Source: an uncultured Eubacteriales bacterium
Lineage (GTDB): Bacteria; Bacillota; Clostridia; Oscillospirales; CAG-272
Assembly (NCBI GenBank): GCA_934486825.1
Contig: CAKSQF010000018.1
Location: forward strand, 1-43,888
DNA: 43,888 bases
Direction of reading: 5' to 3'
Below, in pieces: positions 7,710 to 16,673 of the stretch (position 1 is the first letter of the stretch; every line of letters begins with the position of its first letter). Both the position numbers and the translations under genes were made by a program. Under the pieces are notes generated by a model that did no database searches, was not told the DNA's origin, and saw only the letters and a list, made by a program, of their open reading frames with translations.

Positions 7710-8420
7710 TCAGCCGCCGAGATATGCGCGCTTTATGCTGTCATCAGACAAAAGCTCACTTCCGGTTCCGCTCTTCACGATCCTTCCGACTTCAAGAACA
7801 TATGCCCGATCGGCGATCGTAAGTGCCTTTTTCGCGTTCTGCTCAACCAGCAGAACCGTGGTTCCCGCTTTCTGTATCTCAACGATCATATCGAAAATCG
7901 TATTTACGTAGAGGGGCGAAAGTCCCATACTCGGTTCATCAAGGAGTATAAGCTTTGGCTTGGACATAAGCGCACGGCTCATTGCAAGCATCTGCTGTTC
8001 ACCACCCGAAAGCGTACCCGCTATCTGCTTTGATCTTTCCTTGAGGATCGGGAAACGGTTGTAGATATCTTCAAGGCTTTCATCAAACTCTTTTCTGTCA
8101 CTGCGCGTATATGCGCCGAGCTGAAGATTCTGAAACACCGTCAGCTCCTGAAATATACGCCGACCCTCGGGAACCTGTGCGATTCCCATTGATGTCAGCT
8201 TATGTGCGGGTGTATCGGTTATATCCTTCCCTGCGAAGCACACTTTTCCAGCCTTTTTGGGAATAAGCCCGTTGACGGCGTGCATGATCGTCGTCTTACC
8301 CGCGCCGTTTGCACCTATCAGCGCAACAATCTCTCCTTCATTGACCTCAAACGAAACTCCGCGTATCGCCTTGATGAGTCCGTAGGACACTTCCAAATCT
8401 TTCACTTCAAGCAATGCCAT
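7710..8420 (-). CDS. livF: Branched-chain amino acid ABC transporter ATP-binding protein LivF
   Basis: One of the two cytoplasmic ATPases that power the Liv importer. The 236-residue protein has Walker A GANGAGKT, signature LSGGEQQML, Walker B KLILLDEPSMGLSP and the switch histidine replaced by the LivF-typical LLVEQNAKKAL. It has no long C-terminal extension. ATG at 8420 is chosen because GGGAG lies 10 bases upstream; a GTG at 8426 is the alternative. The start is 2 bases after the livG stop, and the gene is the last of the livK-H-M-G-F series. Substrate could be leucine, isoleucine, valine or another small amide or amino acid, since the family is broader than its name. Confidence 0.95.
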   Translation of the reverse strand: MALLEVKDLEVSYGLIKAIRGVSFEVNEGEIVALIGANGAGKTTIMHAVNGLIPKKAGKVCFAGKDITDTPAHKLTSMGIAQVPEGRRIFQELTVFQNLQLGAYTRSDRKEFDESLEDIYNRFPILKERSKQIAGTLSGGEQQMLAMSRALMSKPKLILLDEPSMGLSPLYVNTIFDMIVEIQKAGTTVLLVEQNAKKALTIADRAYVLEVGRIVKSGTGSELLSDDSIKRAYLGG

Positions 8421-8422
8421 AA

Positions 8423-9202
8423 TCACTCATCTCCCAAATACGCTTTTATTACCGCGGGATCGTTAAGCACATCGGCTGTCTTTCCCTGCGCAAGAACCGT
8501 ACCGAAATTCAGCACGGTCAGCTCTTCGCAAATACCGCTTACAAGGCTCATATCATGCTCTATAAGCAGAACGGTCACCTTAAACCGATCCCTTATGAAT
8601 TTGATTGTCTCCATAAGTTCTGCCGTTTCCTGCGGGTTCATTCCCGCGGCAGGCTCATCAAGGAGAAGAAGCTTCGGGCGGGTCGCAAGTGCCCGTGCAA
8701 TCTCAAGCTTCCGCTGCTTTCCGTAAGGAAGGTTATTTGCGAGATTATTCCTCTCATCCATGAGACCGAATATCGACAAAAGACTCTTTGCTTCGTCCCG
8801 CATCTTCTTTTCGGTTGCAAAATGATGCTTGGTACGCAGGATACTGTGTGCCGGGTTACACTTATATTCGGGCAGATTCTGCATACCGACAAGAACATTT
8901 CTTATCACGCTCATATTGTTGAACAGCCTTATATTCTGGAATGTTCTTGCGATCCCGTGCCGACAGATATACTCCTGACCCTTGCCGGTCATATCCTTTC
9001 CGTCAAGCATGAATCTTCCTGTGGTGGGGGTATATACCCCTGTTATCATATTGAAAAATGTTGTCTTTCCCGCGCCGTTCGGACCTATAAGCCCGTAAAG
9101 TGCGCCTTTTTTTATTTTGATATTTATATCGTCTGCCGCCTTCAGACCTCCGAAAGATATCCCGAGATGATCTGTTTCGAGCATATATTCATTTCCGCTC
9201 AT
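8423..9202 (-). CDS. livG: Branched-chain amino acid ABC transporter ATP-binding protein LivG
   Basis: The second ATPase of the importer, 259 residues. Walker A GPNGAGKTT lies near residue 40, the signature is LPYGKQRKLEIARAL (a normal LivG variant of LSGGQ), Walker B is LLLLDEPAAGMNP, and the switch region is LLIEHDMSLV. The AAGMNPQET stretch and the C-terminal motif VLNDPAVIKAYLG are typical of the LivG branch and distinguish it from LivF. Its ATG overlaps the livM stop as TAATG, indicating translational coupling. Confidence 0.96.
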   Translation of the reverse strand: MSGNEYMLETDHLGISFGGLKAADDINIKIKKGALYGLIGPNGAGKTTFFNMITGVYTPTTGRFMLDGKDMTGKGQEYICRHGIARTFQNIRLFNNMSVIRNVLVGMQNLPEYKCNPAHSILRTKHHFATEKKMRDEAKSLLSIFGLMDERNNLANNLPYGKQRKLEIARALATRPKLLLLDEPAAGMNPQETAELMETIKFIRDRFKVTVLLIEHDMSLVSGICEELTVLNFGTVLAQGKTADVLNDPAVIKAYLGDE

Positions 9203-10356
9203 TACTTGTCTCCTTTCTCGGGTTTATCGGGTGTAAACGATTCATCCGGTTTGACATCGGTCGAAAGAATCTCATCCATTCTGACCTTTGTCGGAATCCT
9301 GCTCCATTTTGCCTCGTCATCCTTGACATTTGCGTTCGAATGCCATTTTTTCGGTGCAAGCTTTGACACAAGCGCCGACAGTGAGAATCTGTCGCGGACC
9401 GATTTCAGAGCAGGTGCATTATTGAATACAACCATTACGATAAGGATGATCGCATAGATAAGGTATTTGAGAGCGGCAAGATCTCCCGAAAGCTTTGTCG
9501 TAAGATTGAAGTTTATAACCGTCAGGAGAGTCGCCGAAATGATTGATCCGTTTATCGATCCCATTCCGCCGAGCACTACCATTACAAGTATTTCGATGGA
9601 GTAATTATAACTGAACGCGGTATAACGTATCGGCGTTGTCGCAAATCCGTAAAGCACTCCCGCAATTCCGGTGAAAAACGCCGAAAGCACGAAAGCAAAC
9701 AGCTTATAGAAGGTAACGTTTACGCCCATCGAATGGGCTGCAATTTCATTATCGCGTATTGCGGTTATTGCCCTGCCGTGCTTTGAACGGACTATATTCT
9801 GAGTAATTACAAGGATCACAAAAAGAACAATGAAGCAGACGATAAATTCGGAGTTTCCGTATTTGATCTTATTTGTCTTCAGTCCGAGCGCTCCGCCGAA
9901 GCAATCAAGGTTCATAAATATATTTCTGACAATTTCGCCGAATGCAAGGGTCGTTATTGCGAGATAGTCTCCCTTGAGCTTAAGCACCGGTATTCCGATA
10001 AGGAATCCGCATGCCGCGGCAGCCAATCCGCCGACGACCATTCCGATCAGAAGAAGCAGGAGCTTTGAAGCAACAAACGGCTGAATCAGCGTTGCGACGT
10101 AGCATCCGATATAGGCGCCGACGCACATAAATCCTGCGTGACCGAGGCTGAGCTCCCCTAAAAATCCGACTACGATATTCAGCGACACGGCAAGAATAAC
10201 GCTGTATCCGATCTGCATAAGCAGGTTGGCGGTCGATGCCTTCATACCGCCCGCATAATACAGCGAAGCCGTAACTGCCAATGCGACGGCTACCGCTATA
10301 TAATTTATATAATATTTAAGCTTGAAGCCCGACTTGATATAAGAAAAATAGTTCAT
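9202..10356 (-). CDS. livM: Branched-chain amino acid ABC transporter permease LivM
   Basis: A membrane-spanning permease subunit of the Liv importer, 384 residues with about eight or nine hydrophobic segments. Family landmarks are GFLGELSLGHAGFMCVGAY, LKLKGDYLAITTLAFGEI and VLGGMGSINGSIISA. After the last membrane segment it has a hydrophilic tail of roughly 70 residues rich in charged residues and ending in PEKGDK, longer than in E. coli LivM. ATG at 10356 is preferred because GGAGAAGG lies 7 bases upstream; GTG at 10362 is an alternative. It starts just after the livH stop and overlaps livG by one base. Confidence 0.94.
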   Translation of the reverse strand: MNYFSYIKSGFKLKYYINYIAVAVALAVTASLYYAGGMKASTANLLMQIGYSVILAVSLNIVVGFLGELSLGHAGFMCVGAYIGCYVATLIQPFVASKLLLLLIGMVVGGLAAAACGFLIGIPVLKLKGDYLAITTLAFGEIVRNIFMNLDCFGGALGLKTNKIKYGNSEFIVCFIVLFVILVITQNIVRSKHGRAITAIRDNEIAAHSMGVNVTFYKLFAFVLSAFFTGIAGVLYGFATTPIRYTAFSYNYSIEILVMVVLGGMGSINGSIISATLLTVINFNLTTKLSGDLAALKYLIYAIILIVMVVFNNAPALKSVRDRFSLSALVSKLAPKKWHSNANVKDDEAKWSRIPTKVRMDEILSTDVKPDESFTPDKPEKGDK

Positions 10357-10358
10357 AT

Positions 10359-11222
10359 TCACACCTTCTCCCTGCGCTTCTTACCAAGCAGTCCGGTAGG
10401 TCTGAACATAAGAATAAGAATAAGAATCGCAAATTCGATTGCCGTAGTATACGGTCCGACACCGGGAATCGACTGAACGAGTTTTTCGACTATGCCGAGG
10501 AAAAGTCCGCCCACCATTGCGCCCGGGATTGACCCTATTCCTCCGATTACCGCCGCCGTAAAAGCCTTTATACCCGGCATTGATCCGAGGGTCGGATCTA
10601 CAAGCGGAATCTGGAGCATATAAAAGAGGCTTGCAAATGCCGCGAGCACCGAACCTATCGCAAATGTCACGGATATTATCATATTGACGTTAACGCCCAT
10701 CAGCTGTGCTGCCGAACGGTCCTCGGAAACCGCAAACATTGCTCTGCCGAGGCGGGTTGTTTTTATGAACACGGTCAGCGCTATCATAATTGCGGTTGCC
10801 GCAACGAGGGTTATGACCGACGATATCTGAATTGTCACTCCCTGAATTTTCAGCGCACCCATCGAAGGGAACGGGCTCGGACGGGCTTTTGAGCCGTACA
10901 CAAGTTGAGCAACGCTCTGCAAAAGGTATGATACACCGATCGCCGTTATAAGTACGGCAAGCGGAGACGCTCCGCGCAACGGTTTATATGCTATTTTTTC
11001 TATCACTATTCCGAGCAGTGCACAGACAACTATCGAAACAACGAAAGAGACGGCAAAATTGCCGAAAAGATTAAATGTTGTTATCAGTGCATATGCGCCG
11101 ACCATAATTATATCGCCGTGAGCGAAGTTCAGCATCTTTGCAATACCGTAAACCATCGTATACCCGAGGGCTATCAACGCATATATTGCTCCGAGGCTGA
11201 GTCCGTCTATCAGTGTACTCAT
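10359..11222 (-). CDS. livH: Branched-chain amino acid ABC transporter permease LivH
   Basis: The partner permease of LivM, 287 residues and strongly hydrophobic. It shows the LivH landmarks GAIYALIALGYTMVYGI, MLNFAHGDIIMVGAY and FTAAVIGGIGSIPGAMVGG. The frame extends upstream to 11267, but ATG at 11222 has AAAGGA at a good distance and yields the family N-terminus beginning STLIDGLSLGAIYA. It is the first permease gene after livK, from which it is separated by about 130 bases holding a strong hairpin, so its expression is probably lower than that of the binding protein. Confidence 0.95.
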   Translation of the reverse strand: MSTLIDGLSLGAIYALIALGYTMVYGIAKMLNFAHGDIIMVGAYALITTFNLFGNFAVSFVVSIVVCALLGIVIEKIAYKPLRGASPLAVLITAIGVSYLLQSVAQLVYGSKARPSPFPSMGALKIQGVTIQISSVITLVAATAIMIALTVFIKTTRLGRAMFAVSEDRSAAQLMGVNVNMIISVTFAIGSVLAAFASLFYMLQIPLVDPTLGSMPGIKAFTAAVIGGIGSIPGAMVGGLFLGIVEKLVQSIPGVGPYTTAIEFAILILILMFRPTGLLGKKRREKV

Positions 11223-11293
11223 ATTATTTCCTTTCCTTCCGCGACATAAAGCATGACATTGCCGCATGCAAAGACATCTTTACCGCAGTTTTC

Positions 11294-11338
11294 CCGAACG
11301 CCCGTTTTCCGCATTTTTTGCGGAAAACAGACGTCCGG
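11294..11338 (-). promoter_or_regulatory. Strong hairpin between livK and livH
   Basis: A 19-bp stem (11294-11312 with 11320-11338) with three G-U pairs on the minus-strand RNA and a 7-base loop. No U-run follows, so it is not a standard terminator. Its place after a binding-protein gene suggests an mRNA 3' stabiliser or partial terminator that sets more livK than livH. Confidence 0.7.
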
Positions 11339-11354
11339 TTGACATTTATTGTTT

Positions 11355-12491
11355 TTATTTTGTGAAGTTTACGATCTGTGCGCTCTTATTGCAGGATCCG
11401 CCGGCGTTCCATGTCATATCGCCGGTCACTCCCGAATATTTGAAGCTGCCGGACGCAAACTTTTCTTTAAGGAGTCCGCAAAGGTCAGCCGCGCTGATCT
11501 TTACATCCTTTACATCTGCCGCCTTCATCGCCTCATATATTGCCATAACAGCATCGTAGCCGTCTGCCGCGAACTGATCGGGAAGCATATTATATGCCTT
11601 TTTGTACTTTTCGACAAACTTTGCTACCTTTTCGTCGCTGCTTGCGGCATCGAAAGGTGTGATATACTTAACCGAATTGGAAAGCGTATCCGACTCACTG
11701 AACATCTTATCGATACCGTCAAATCCGTCGCATCCGAAGATGTCGGCAGCGCAACCCTTTGACGCACATGTTTTTATGATAAGCGATGCAGCCTGATAGT
11801 AGATGGGGAGGAAGATTACATCGCAATCCTTGAGTGCCTCAACCTGCGTTGAAAAATCCTTTGCGGTATCCGATGTGAACGACTGTTCCTTGAAGGTCTT
11901 GCCCATTTCGCCCAGCTTCTTCTTGAACGCCTTGAAGAGGTCGCTCGAATATGTGTCGCTCGAATCATAGATTGCACCGATATTCGAATACTTTTCGCCG
12001 AGCGTCTCTGCGGCAAGCACGCCCTGCTGGTCGTCACCGAAGCATACTCTGAAGGCATTGTCTTCCGTAATTACAGATTCATTGGATGCCGACGGAGTAA
12101 GCAGGAAAACATTGTTCGTAAACGCTTCTGCGGCAAATGATGCGCAGGCACCGGAGGTAACCGATCCGATGGATGCCTGCATACCTTTTTCATAAAGGGT
12201 ATTGAAGCCGTTCTTTGCATCGACCTCTGTGCACTTATCGTCGATTATCTCGAATGAGAACTTTATTCCGTTAAGCCCGCCGAGCTCTTCATTTATCACT
12301 TTAATCGCAAGCTCTGCACCCTGCTTGACCGAAATACCGTATGACGAGTTCTCTCCGGTAAGCGGACCGGTTCCGCCTATAAAGAATGTCGTATTATCCT
12401 TTGCGTAGTTTGTTGATCCGCAGCCTGTGAAGCCTGTCATCACGGCTGCTGCAGCAGAAAGAACCGCTGCAACCCTAAAGAATTTTTTCAT
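11355..12491 (-). CDS. livK: Branched-chain amino acid ABC transporter substrate-binding lipoprotein
   Basis: The extracellular receptor of the Liv importer, 378 residues, periplasmic-binding-protein-like fold type I. A signal peptide with basic start MKKFFR and an Ala-rich core ends in FTGC-GS, a lipobox with Cys near residue 24, so the mature protein is lipid-anchored as expected in a single-membrane cell. Family features follow: FFIGGTGPLTGENSSYGIS, AELAIKVINEELGG and the hinge and lobe segments to FTK at the end. ATG at 12491 has AAGGAGAG upstream. The gene heads the livK-livH-livM-livG-livF order. Ligand specificity cannot be read by eye; leucine, isoleucine or valine is the default. Confidence 0.93.
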   Translation of the reverse strand: MKKFFRVAAVLSAAAAVMTGFTGCGSTNYAKDNTTFFIGGTGPLTGENSSYGISVKQGAELAIKVINEELGGLNGIKFSFEIIDDKCTEVDAKNGFNTLYEKGMQASIGSVTSGACASFAAEAFTNNVFLLTPSASNESVITEDNAFRVCFGDDQQGVLAAETLGEKYSNIGAIYDSSDTYSSDLFKAFKKKLGEMGKTFKEQSFTSDTAKDFSTQVEALKDCDVIFLPIYYQAASLIIKTCASKGCAADIFGCDGFDGIDKMFSESDTLSNSVKYITPFDAASSDEKVAKFVEKYKKAYNMLPDQFAADGYDAVMAIYEAMKAADVKDVKISAADLCGLLKEKFASGSFKYSGVTGDMTWNAGGSCNKSAQIVNFTK

Positions 12492-12535
12492 GGTTTTTCT
12501 CTCCTTTTGCCTTCTCGGCAGTAAATATATTTTCA

Positions 12536-12547
12536 GATCATTTGATC
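12536..12547. promoter_or_regulatory. Small inverted repeat upstream of livK
   Basis: GATCATTTGATC is a 5-bp inverted repeat with a 2-base centre, 45 bases before the livK start and upstream of a weak TATATT on the minus strand. It could be an operator for the transporter genes, but a 12-base palindrome may be chance. Confidence 0.25.
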
Positions 12548-12555
12548 GGAAAAAC

Positions 12556-12590
12556 TAAAACAAAAGCGGTTTGCCCCTTTGGCAAACCGC
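12556..12590 (-). terminator. Terminator of the small membrane protein gene
   Basis: A perfect 10-bp GC-rich stem (12566-12575 with 12581-12590) and 5-base loop is followed on the minus strand by TTTTGTTTT. It separates the small gene at 12614-12901 from livK. Confidence 0.88.
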
Positions 12591-12613
12591 ATCCTTGTGG
12601 TTCATACACCGAT

Positions 12614-12901
12614 CTAAAAACCGGTTGATTCAGACGAACGGAAAATCAATTTGCCGCTATTCTTTTGTTTTGCGTTTATAATAATCACTGCAAGTATAAT
12701 AATGACTGCTGCCACAGATATGACATTTGCAAGTAGTACAAATATCACGAGCGCAAAAACAAAAGCGGACACTGCAACAGCAATGTCCGACGCAATCTTA
12801 TTTTCACAGGCGGAAAACGAGCAGGCAGAAAAAGCCTCTGAACATTCAGACGCAAAAGACATTCTTTCATCTTCTCTCATTGAAGCCACAGTCCCGAACA
12901 T
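12614..12901 (-). CDS. Small predicted membrane protein of unknown function
   Basis: I do not recognise this 95-residue protein. It begins MFGTVASMRED and has a Cys/Ser-rich stretch with three cysteines (SECSEAFSACSFSACENK, about 18-35). A very hydrophobic region of about 38 residues follows (about 40-77), long enough for one long or two short membrane spans, then a basic tail ending in SSESTGF. ATG at 12901 is preceded by AAGGAGG at 8 bases, far better than the longer frame to 12976, which would start inside the promoter. It has its own consensus sigma-A promoter and a strong terminator, so it is an independent, probably well-transcribed unit between rpoC and livK. Most of the opposite strand is also open but lacks such signals. 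Confidence 0.72.
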   Translation of the reverse strand: MFGTVASMREDERMSFASECSEAFSACSFSACENKIASDIAVAVSAFVFALVIFVLLANVISVAAVIIILAVIIINAKQKNSGKLIFRSSESTGF

Positions 12902-12947
12902 TTCGTTTTCCTCCTTCCGTTTGATTCCCTCTGAAAAAGTATGGCTT

Positions 12948-12976
12948 ATTATAGCACACAAACACTGCTCTGTCAA
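12948..12976 (-). promoter_or_regulatory. Consensus sigma-A promoter of the small membrane protein gene
   Basis: On the minus strand a perfect TTGACA (12971-12976) and a perfect TATAAT (12948-12953) are separated by exactly 17 bases. Transcription should begin near 12941, giving a leader of about 40 bases. Confidence 0.9.
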
Positions 12977-13060
12977 CCGTTAAATTAAACAATTTTACCG
13001 CTGTTTTTTTCGGTACAAATTGTTGTAATAGATAATTTTCGATAAAATCTGATTGCAGGC

Positions 13061-13098
13061 AAAAAATTTCTGTCCGACATATCAATGTCGGACAGAAA
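13061..13098 (-). terminator. Terminator of rpoBC
   Basis: A perfect 14-bp stem (13067-13080 with 13085-13098) and 4-base loop is followed by TTTTTT on the minus strand, 16 bases after the rpoC stop. It ends the rpoB-rpoC unit, so no further genes belong to that operon. Confidence 0.93.
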
Positions 13099-13113
13099 CA
13101 ATATTTTTTTCGA

Positions 13114-16100
13114 TCAATCTTCAACTGCTGTCTCGGCAGCCGTGTTTGCCCTTTCGACAACTATGTCGCGATAACGCTCCATACCTGTTCCCGCAGGGAT
13201 CAGCTTACCGATAATGACATTTTCCTTAAGACCGACGAGATGATCGACCTTACCCGAAATTGCGGCTTCGGTAAGAACCTTTGTTGTCTCCTGGAAGGAT
13301 GCTGCCGACAGGAAGGATTCTGTCTGCAATGCCGCCTTCGTTATACCGAGCAGTACGGGCGATGCCTTTGCAAGGCAAAGATCGCGTTCGCCTGCATCTA
13401 TGCGCTTTCTGAGCGCCTCGTTCACATCCTCAAATTCGATGGTATCGACAAGCGAGCCGACAAGGAATTCGGTATCCCCGGCATCCTCGATGCGGCATTT
13501 TCTGGTCATCTGTTTTGCGATGACTTCAATATGCTTATCGTTGATATCAACCGACTGGAGACGGTAAACCTTCTGCACCTCTCTGATAAGGTAATCATAA
13601 GCCTCATCAAGTCCGTTTATTCTCGTTATATCGGCGAGACACATACTTCCCTCGGTAAGCGGATCGCCGTGAATGACGTAATCCCCTTCCTTCACGACAA
13701 GTCTTGTGCCGAACGGAACGGCGTAGGAAACAGTTTCCTTGGTCTCCGGATTTTCAATTGTGACATTTCTTGCACGCTTTGCGTCGGTAATCGAAATCGT
13801 ACCGTCGATATCAGCCGCAACCGATGTCTTCTTGGGTCTTCTCGCCTCAAAGAGTTCCTCAACACGCGGCAGACCCTGTGTAATATCGGATGCCGAAGCA
13901 ACGCCGCCGGTATGGAAGTTTCTCATCGTAAGCTGTGTACCCGGCTCGCCTATCGACTGTGCGGCAACTATACCGACAGCTTCGCCGACATTGATCTTGT
14001 TTGTTGTCGCAAGATCCATGCCGTAGCAGTGAGAGCAGATACCGTATTTGCACTTACACTGAAGAACGGTTCTGATATCCACCTCGGTAATGCCCGCGCC
14101 GAGAATCTTATTGACCTCTGCCTCGTTCATCATGGTATCTTCCGGAACAAGCACCTCGCCCGTCTTCGGATCGACAACATCATGCAGAGTATATCTTCCG
14201 AGCAGTCTCTCCGAAAGCTTTTCGAGAGTGCTGTCTCCGTCCTTGATCTCCCTGACCGTCATACCCTTTGTTGTATGGCAGTTTTCCTCGCGGATAATTA
14301 TATCCTGCGCTACATCGACAAGACGTCTCGTCAGGTATCCCGAGTCAGCCGTACGGAGTGCGGTATCCGAAAGAGCTTTACGCGCGCCGCGGGCGGCAAG
14401 GAAGTATTCAAGTATATTAAGTCCTTCACGGAAGTTCGATTTGATAGGAAGCTCGCTTGCACGTCCGGATGCAGCAGACATGATACCACGCATCCCGGCA
14501 AGCTGTCTCATCTGGGTCATGTTACCGCGGGCACCCGAATCAGCCATCATCTTGATCGGGTTATAGCGGTCAAACGAATCCTTGATTATCTCGACGACCT
14601 GCTTGGTTGCCTGATCCCATATATCCATGACGCTCTTATAGCGTTCGTCTTCGGTAAGCTCGCCGCGCAAAAAGTGCTTATGGATCGTTTCGACGCGCTT
14701 ATCCGACTCGGCGATAAGTTCATCCTTTTTGGGCGATACTTCGACGTCGGAAACCGCAATCGAAATCGATGCAAGCGTCGAATACTTATATCCGGTTGCC
14801 TTGATATGGTCAAGAACCTCTGCCGTAACATTCGAGCCGTGCAGCTTGATGGTACGGTTGATTATATCGCCTATCTGCTTCTTGCCGCATGTGAACATGA
14901 TTTCAAGATCGCAGATGCGTTCCGGATCGGTTCTGTCAACATATCCGAGATCCTGCGGAATGAACTTATTGAATATGAGGCGTCCGTAGGTCGCATCGAC
15001 AAGCCTTGTTACCTTCTCGCCGTTTATCTCGCGGGTCACACGAACCTTGATCGGTGCATGAAGCCCGACATTTCCCGCTTCATACGCCATTTCGACCTCG
15101 TCCATATCGCGGAAGACATGTCCCTCGCCCTTTTCTCCGGCACGGTCAATCGTCAGGTAGTAGGAACCGAGGATCATATCCTGCGTAGGCACGGCAACTG
15201 CCTTACCGTCGGCAGGCTTCAGGAGGTTATTCGCCGAAAGCATCAGAAATCTTGCCTCTGCCTGTGCTTCGCTTGTAAGCGGAACGTGAACAGGCATCTG
15301 GTCGCCGTCAAAGTCGGCGTTGAACGCGGTACATACGAGAGGATGCAGTTTGATTGCTCTTCCTTCGACAAGTATCGGCTCAAATGCCTGAATTGACAGA
15401 CGGTGAAGCGTAGGTGCACGGTTAAGCAGAACGGGATGTTCCTTTATAACGATTTCAAGTGCGTCCCAGACATCGTTATCGACCTTTTCTACCTTCTTTT
15501 TCGCGTCCTTTATATTATTTGCCTTCTGAGTTTCAACAAGCCTCTTCATTACGAACGGCTTGAAAAGCTCAAGTGCCATTTCCTTCGGAAGACCGCACTG
15601 ATATATTTTAAGCTCAGGACCTACGACGATAACCGAACGTCCCGAATAGTCAACACGCTTTCCGAGCAGGTTCTGACGGAAGCGTCCCTGTTTACCGCGG
15701 AGCATTTCGGAAAGTGACTTGAACGGACGGTTGGACGGACCCGTTACCGGCTTTCCGCGTTTACCGTTATCGATAAGTGCGTCAACAGCCTCCTGAAGCA
15801 TACGGCGCTCGTTACGCACAATGATCTCGGGTGCACGAAGCTCTATGAGTCTCTTCAGACGGTTGTTTCTGTTGATAACTCTTCTGTAAAGGTCGTTCAG
15901 GTCGGACGAAGCAAAACGACCGCCGTCAAGCTGTACCATCGGACGTATATCCGGCGGGAGAACCGGAAGCACGTCAAGGATCATCCATTCGGGCTTATTA
16001 CCCGATTTACGGAAGGATTCGACAACTTCAAGTCTCTTGATTATCTTTGCCTTTTTCTGTCCGGATGCGTTCTTAAGCTCATCCTTGAGCTGTGCGGAAA

Positions 16101-16656
16101 GCGCCTCAATATCAAGCTCATGAAGCAGTTCCTTTATTGCGGCACCGCCCATTCCGACCTTGAATTCATCGCCGTATCTTTCAAGCGAATCCTTATACTC
16201 ACGCTCGGTAAGAAGCTGATATTTCGCAAGCGAGGTATCGCCCGGATCTATAACTATATACTGCGCATAGTAAAGAACCTTCTCAAGCTGTCTCGGCGAC
16301 ATGTCGAGCAGTGTTCCCATCTTTGACGGGATCGCACGGAAATACCAGATATGGGACACCGGAGTTGCAAGCTCTATATGACCCATACGCTCGCGGCGCA
16401 CTTTCTTCGTCGTTACGTCAACTCCGCACTTTTCGCACTTCTTGTTTGCGTAGTGCACTCTTTTATATTTTCCGCAAAGACACTCCCAGTCCTTTGTCGG
16501 ACCGAAAATGCGTTCGCAGAACAGACCGTCACGCTCTGCTTTGAGCGTGCGGTAGTTGATGGTTTCAGGCTTTTTAACCTCTCCGTAAGACCAACTGCGG
16601 ATCATTTCGGGAGACGCAAGTCCGATTTTTATAGAGGCAAACTGATTATCTTCCAT
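13114..16656 (-). CDS. rpoC: DNA-directed RNA polymerase subunit beta'
   Basis: The largest RNA polymerase subunit, 1180 residues, carrying the catalytic magnesium site NADFDGDQM at 446-454 (D448, D450, D452). The N-terminal zinc site is C59, C61, C74 and C77, and a second cysteine cluster CKCKYGICSHC lies in the C-terminal half near a GEAVGIVAAQSIGEPGTQLTM trigger-loop region. Length matches Bacillota rpoC without large insertions. ATG at 16656 is chosen because GAGGAG lies 9 bases upstream; ATG at 16662 is only 3 bases from it. It starts 17 bases after the rpoB stop and is followed at once by a strong terminator, so the usual downstream rpsL-rpsG-fusA genes are absent here. Confidence 0.99.
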   Translation of the reverse strand: MEDNQFASIKIGLASPEMIRSWSYGEVKKPETINYRTLKAERDGLFCERIFGPTKDWECLCGKYKRVHYANKKCEKCGVDVTTKKVRRERMGHIELATPVSHIWYFRAIPSKMGTLLDMSPRQLEKVLYYAQYIVIDPGDTSLAKYQLLTEREYKDSLERYGDEFKVGMGGAAIKELLHELDIEALSAQLKDELKNASGQKKAKIIKRLEVVESFRKSGNKPEWMILDVLPVLPPDIRPMVQLDGGRFASSDLNDLYRRVINRNNRLKRLIELRAPEIIVRNERRMLQEAVDALIDNGKRGKPVTGPSNRPFKSLSEMLRGKQGRFRQNLLGKRVDYSGRSVIVVGPELKIYQCGLPKEMALELFKPFVMKRLVETQKANNIKDAKKKVEKVDNDVWDALEIVIKEHPVLLNRAPTLHRLSIQAFEPILVEGRAIKLHPLVCTAFNADFDGDQMPVHVPLTSEAQAEARFLMLSANNLLKPADGKAVAVPTQDMILGSYYLTIDRAGEKGEGHVFRDMDEVEMAYEAGNVGLHAPIKVRVTREINGEKVTRLVDATYGRLIFNKFIPQDLGYVDRTDPERICDLEIMFTCGKKQIGDIINRTIKLHGSNVTAEVLDHIKATGYKYSTLASISIAVSDVEVSPKKDELIAESDKRVETIHKHFLRGELTEDERYKSVMDIWDQATKQVVEIIKDSFDRYNPIKMMADSGARGNMTQMRQLAGMRGIMSAASGRASELPIKSNFREGLNILEYFLAARGARKALSDTALRTADSGYLTRRLVDVAQDIIIREENCHTTKGMTVREIKDGDSTLEKLSERLLGRYTLHDVVDPKTGEVLVPEDTMMNEAEVNKILGAGITEVDIRTVLQCKCKYGICSHCYGMDLATTNKINVGEAVGIVAAQSIGEPGTQLTMRNFHTGGVASASDITQGLPRVEELFEARRPKKTSVAADIDGTISITDAKRARNVTIENPETKETVSYAVPFGTRLVVKEGDYVIHGDPLTEGSMCLADITRINGLDEAYDYLIREVQKVYRLQSVDINDKHIEVIAKQMTRKCRIEDAGDTEFLVGSLVDTIEFEDVNEALRKRIDAGERDLCLAKASPVLLGITKAALQTESFLSAASFQETTKVLTEAAISGKVDHLVGLKENVIIGKLIPAGTGMERYRDIVVERANTAAETAVED

Positions 16657-16673
16657 ATACATTTTCTCCTCTC

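Noticed and set aside
12651..12983. A plus-strand frame covering the small membrane protein gene
   Set aside because: The minus strand has the consensus promoter, AAGGAGG and terminator in the right order; the plus frame has none.
13240..15396. A 718-codon open frame on the plus strand opposite rpoC
   Set aside because: It is the codon-bias shadow of rpoC: no ribosome binding site or promoter, and its composition (many Arg, Cys, His, Leu) is that of an antisense frame. rpoC itself is certain.
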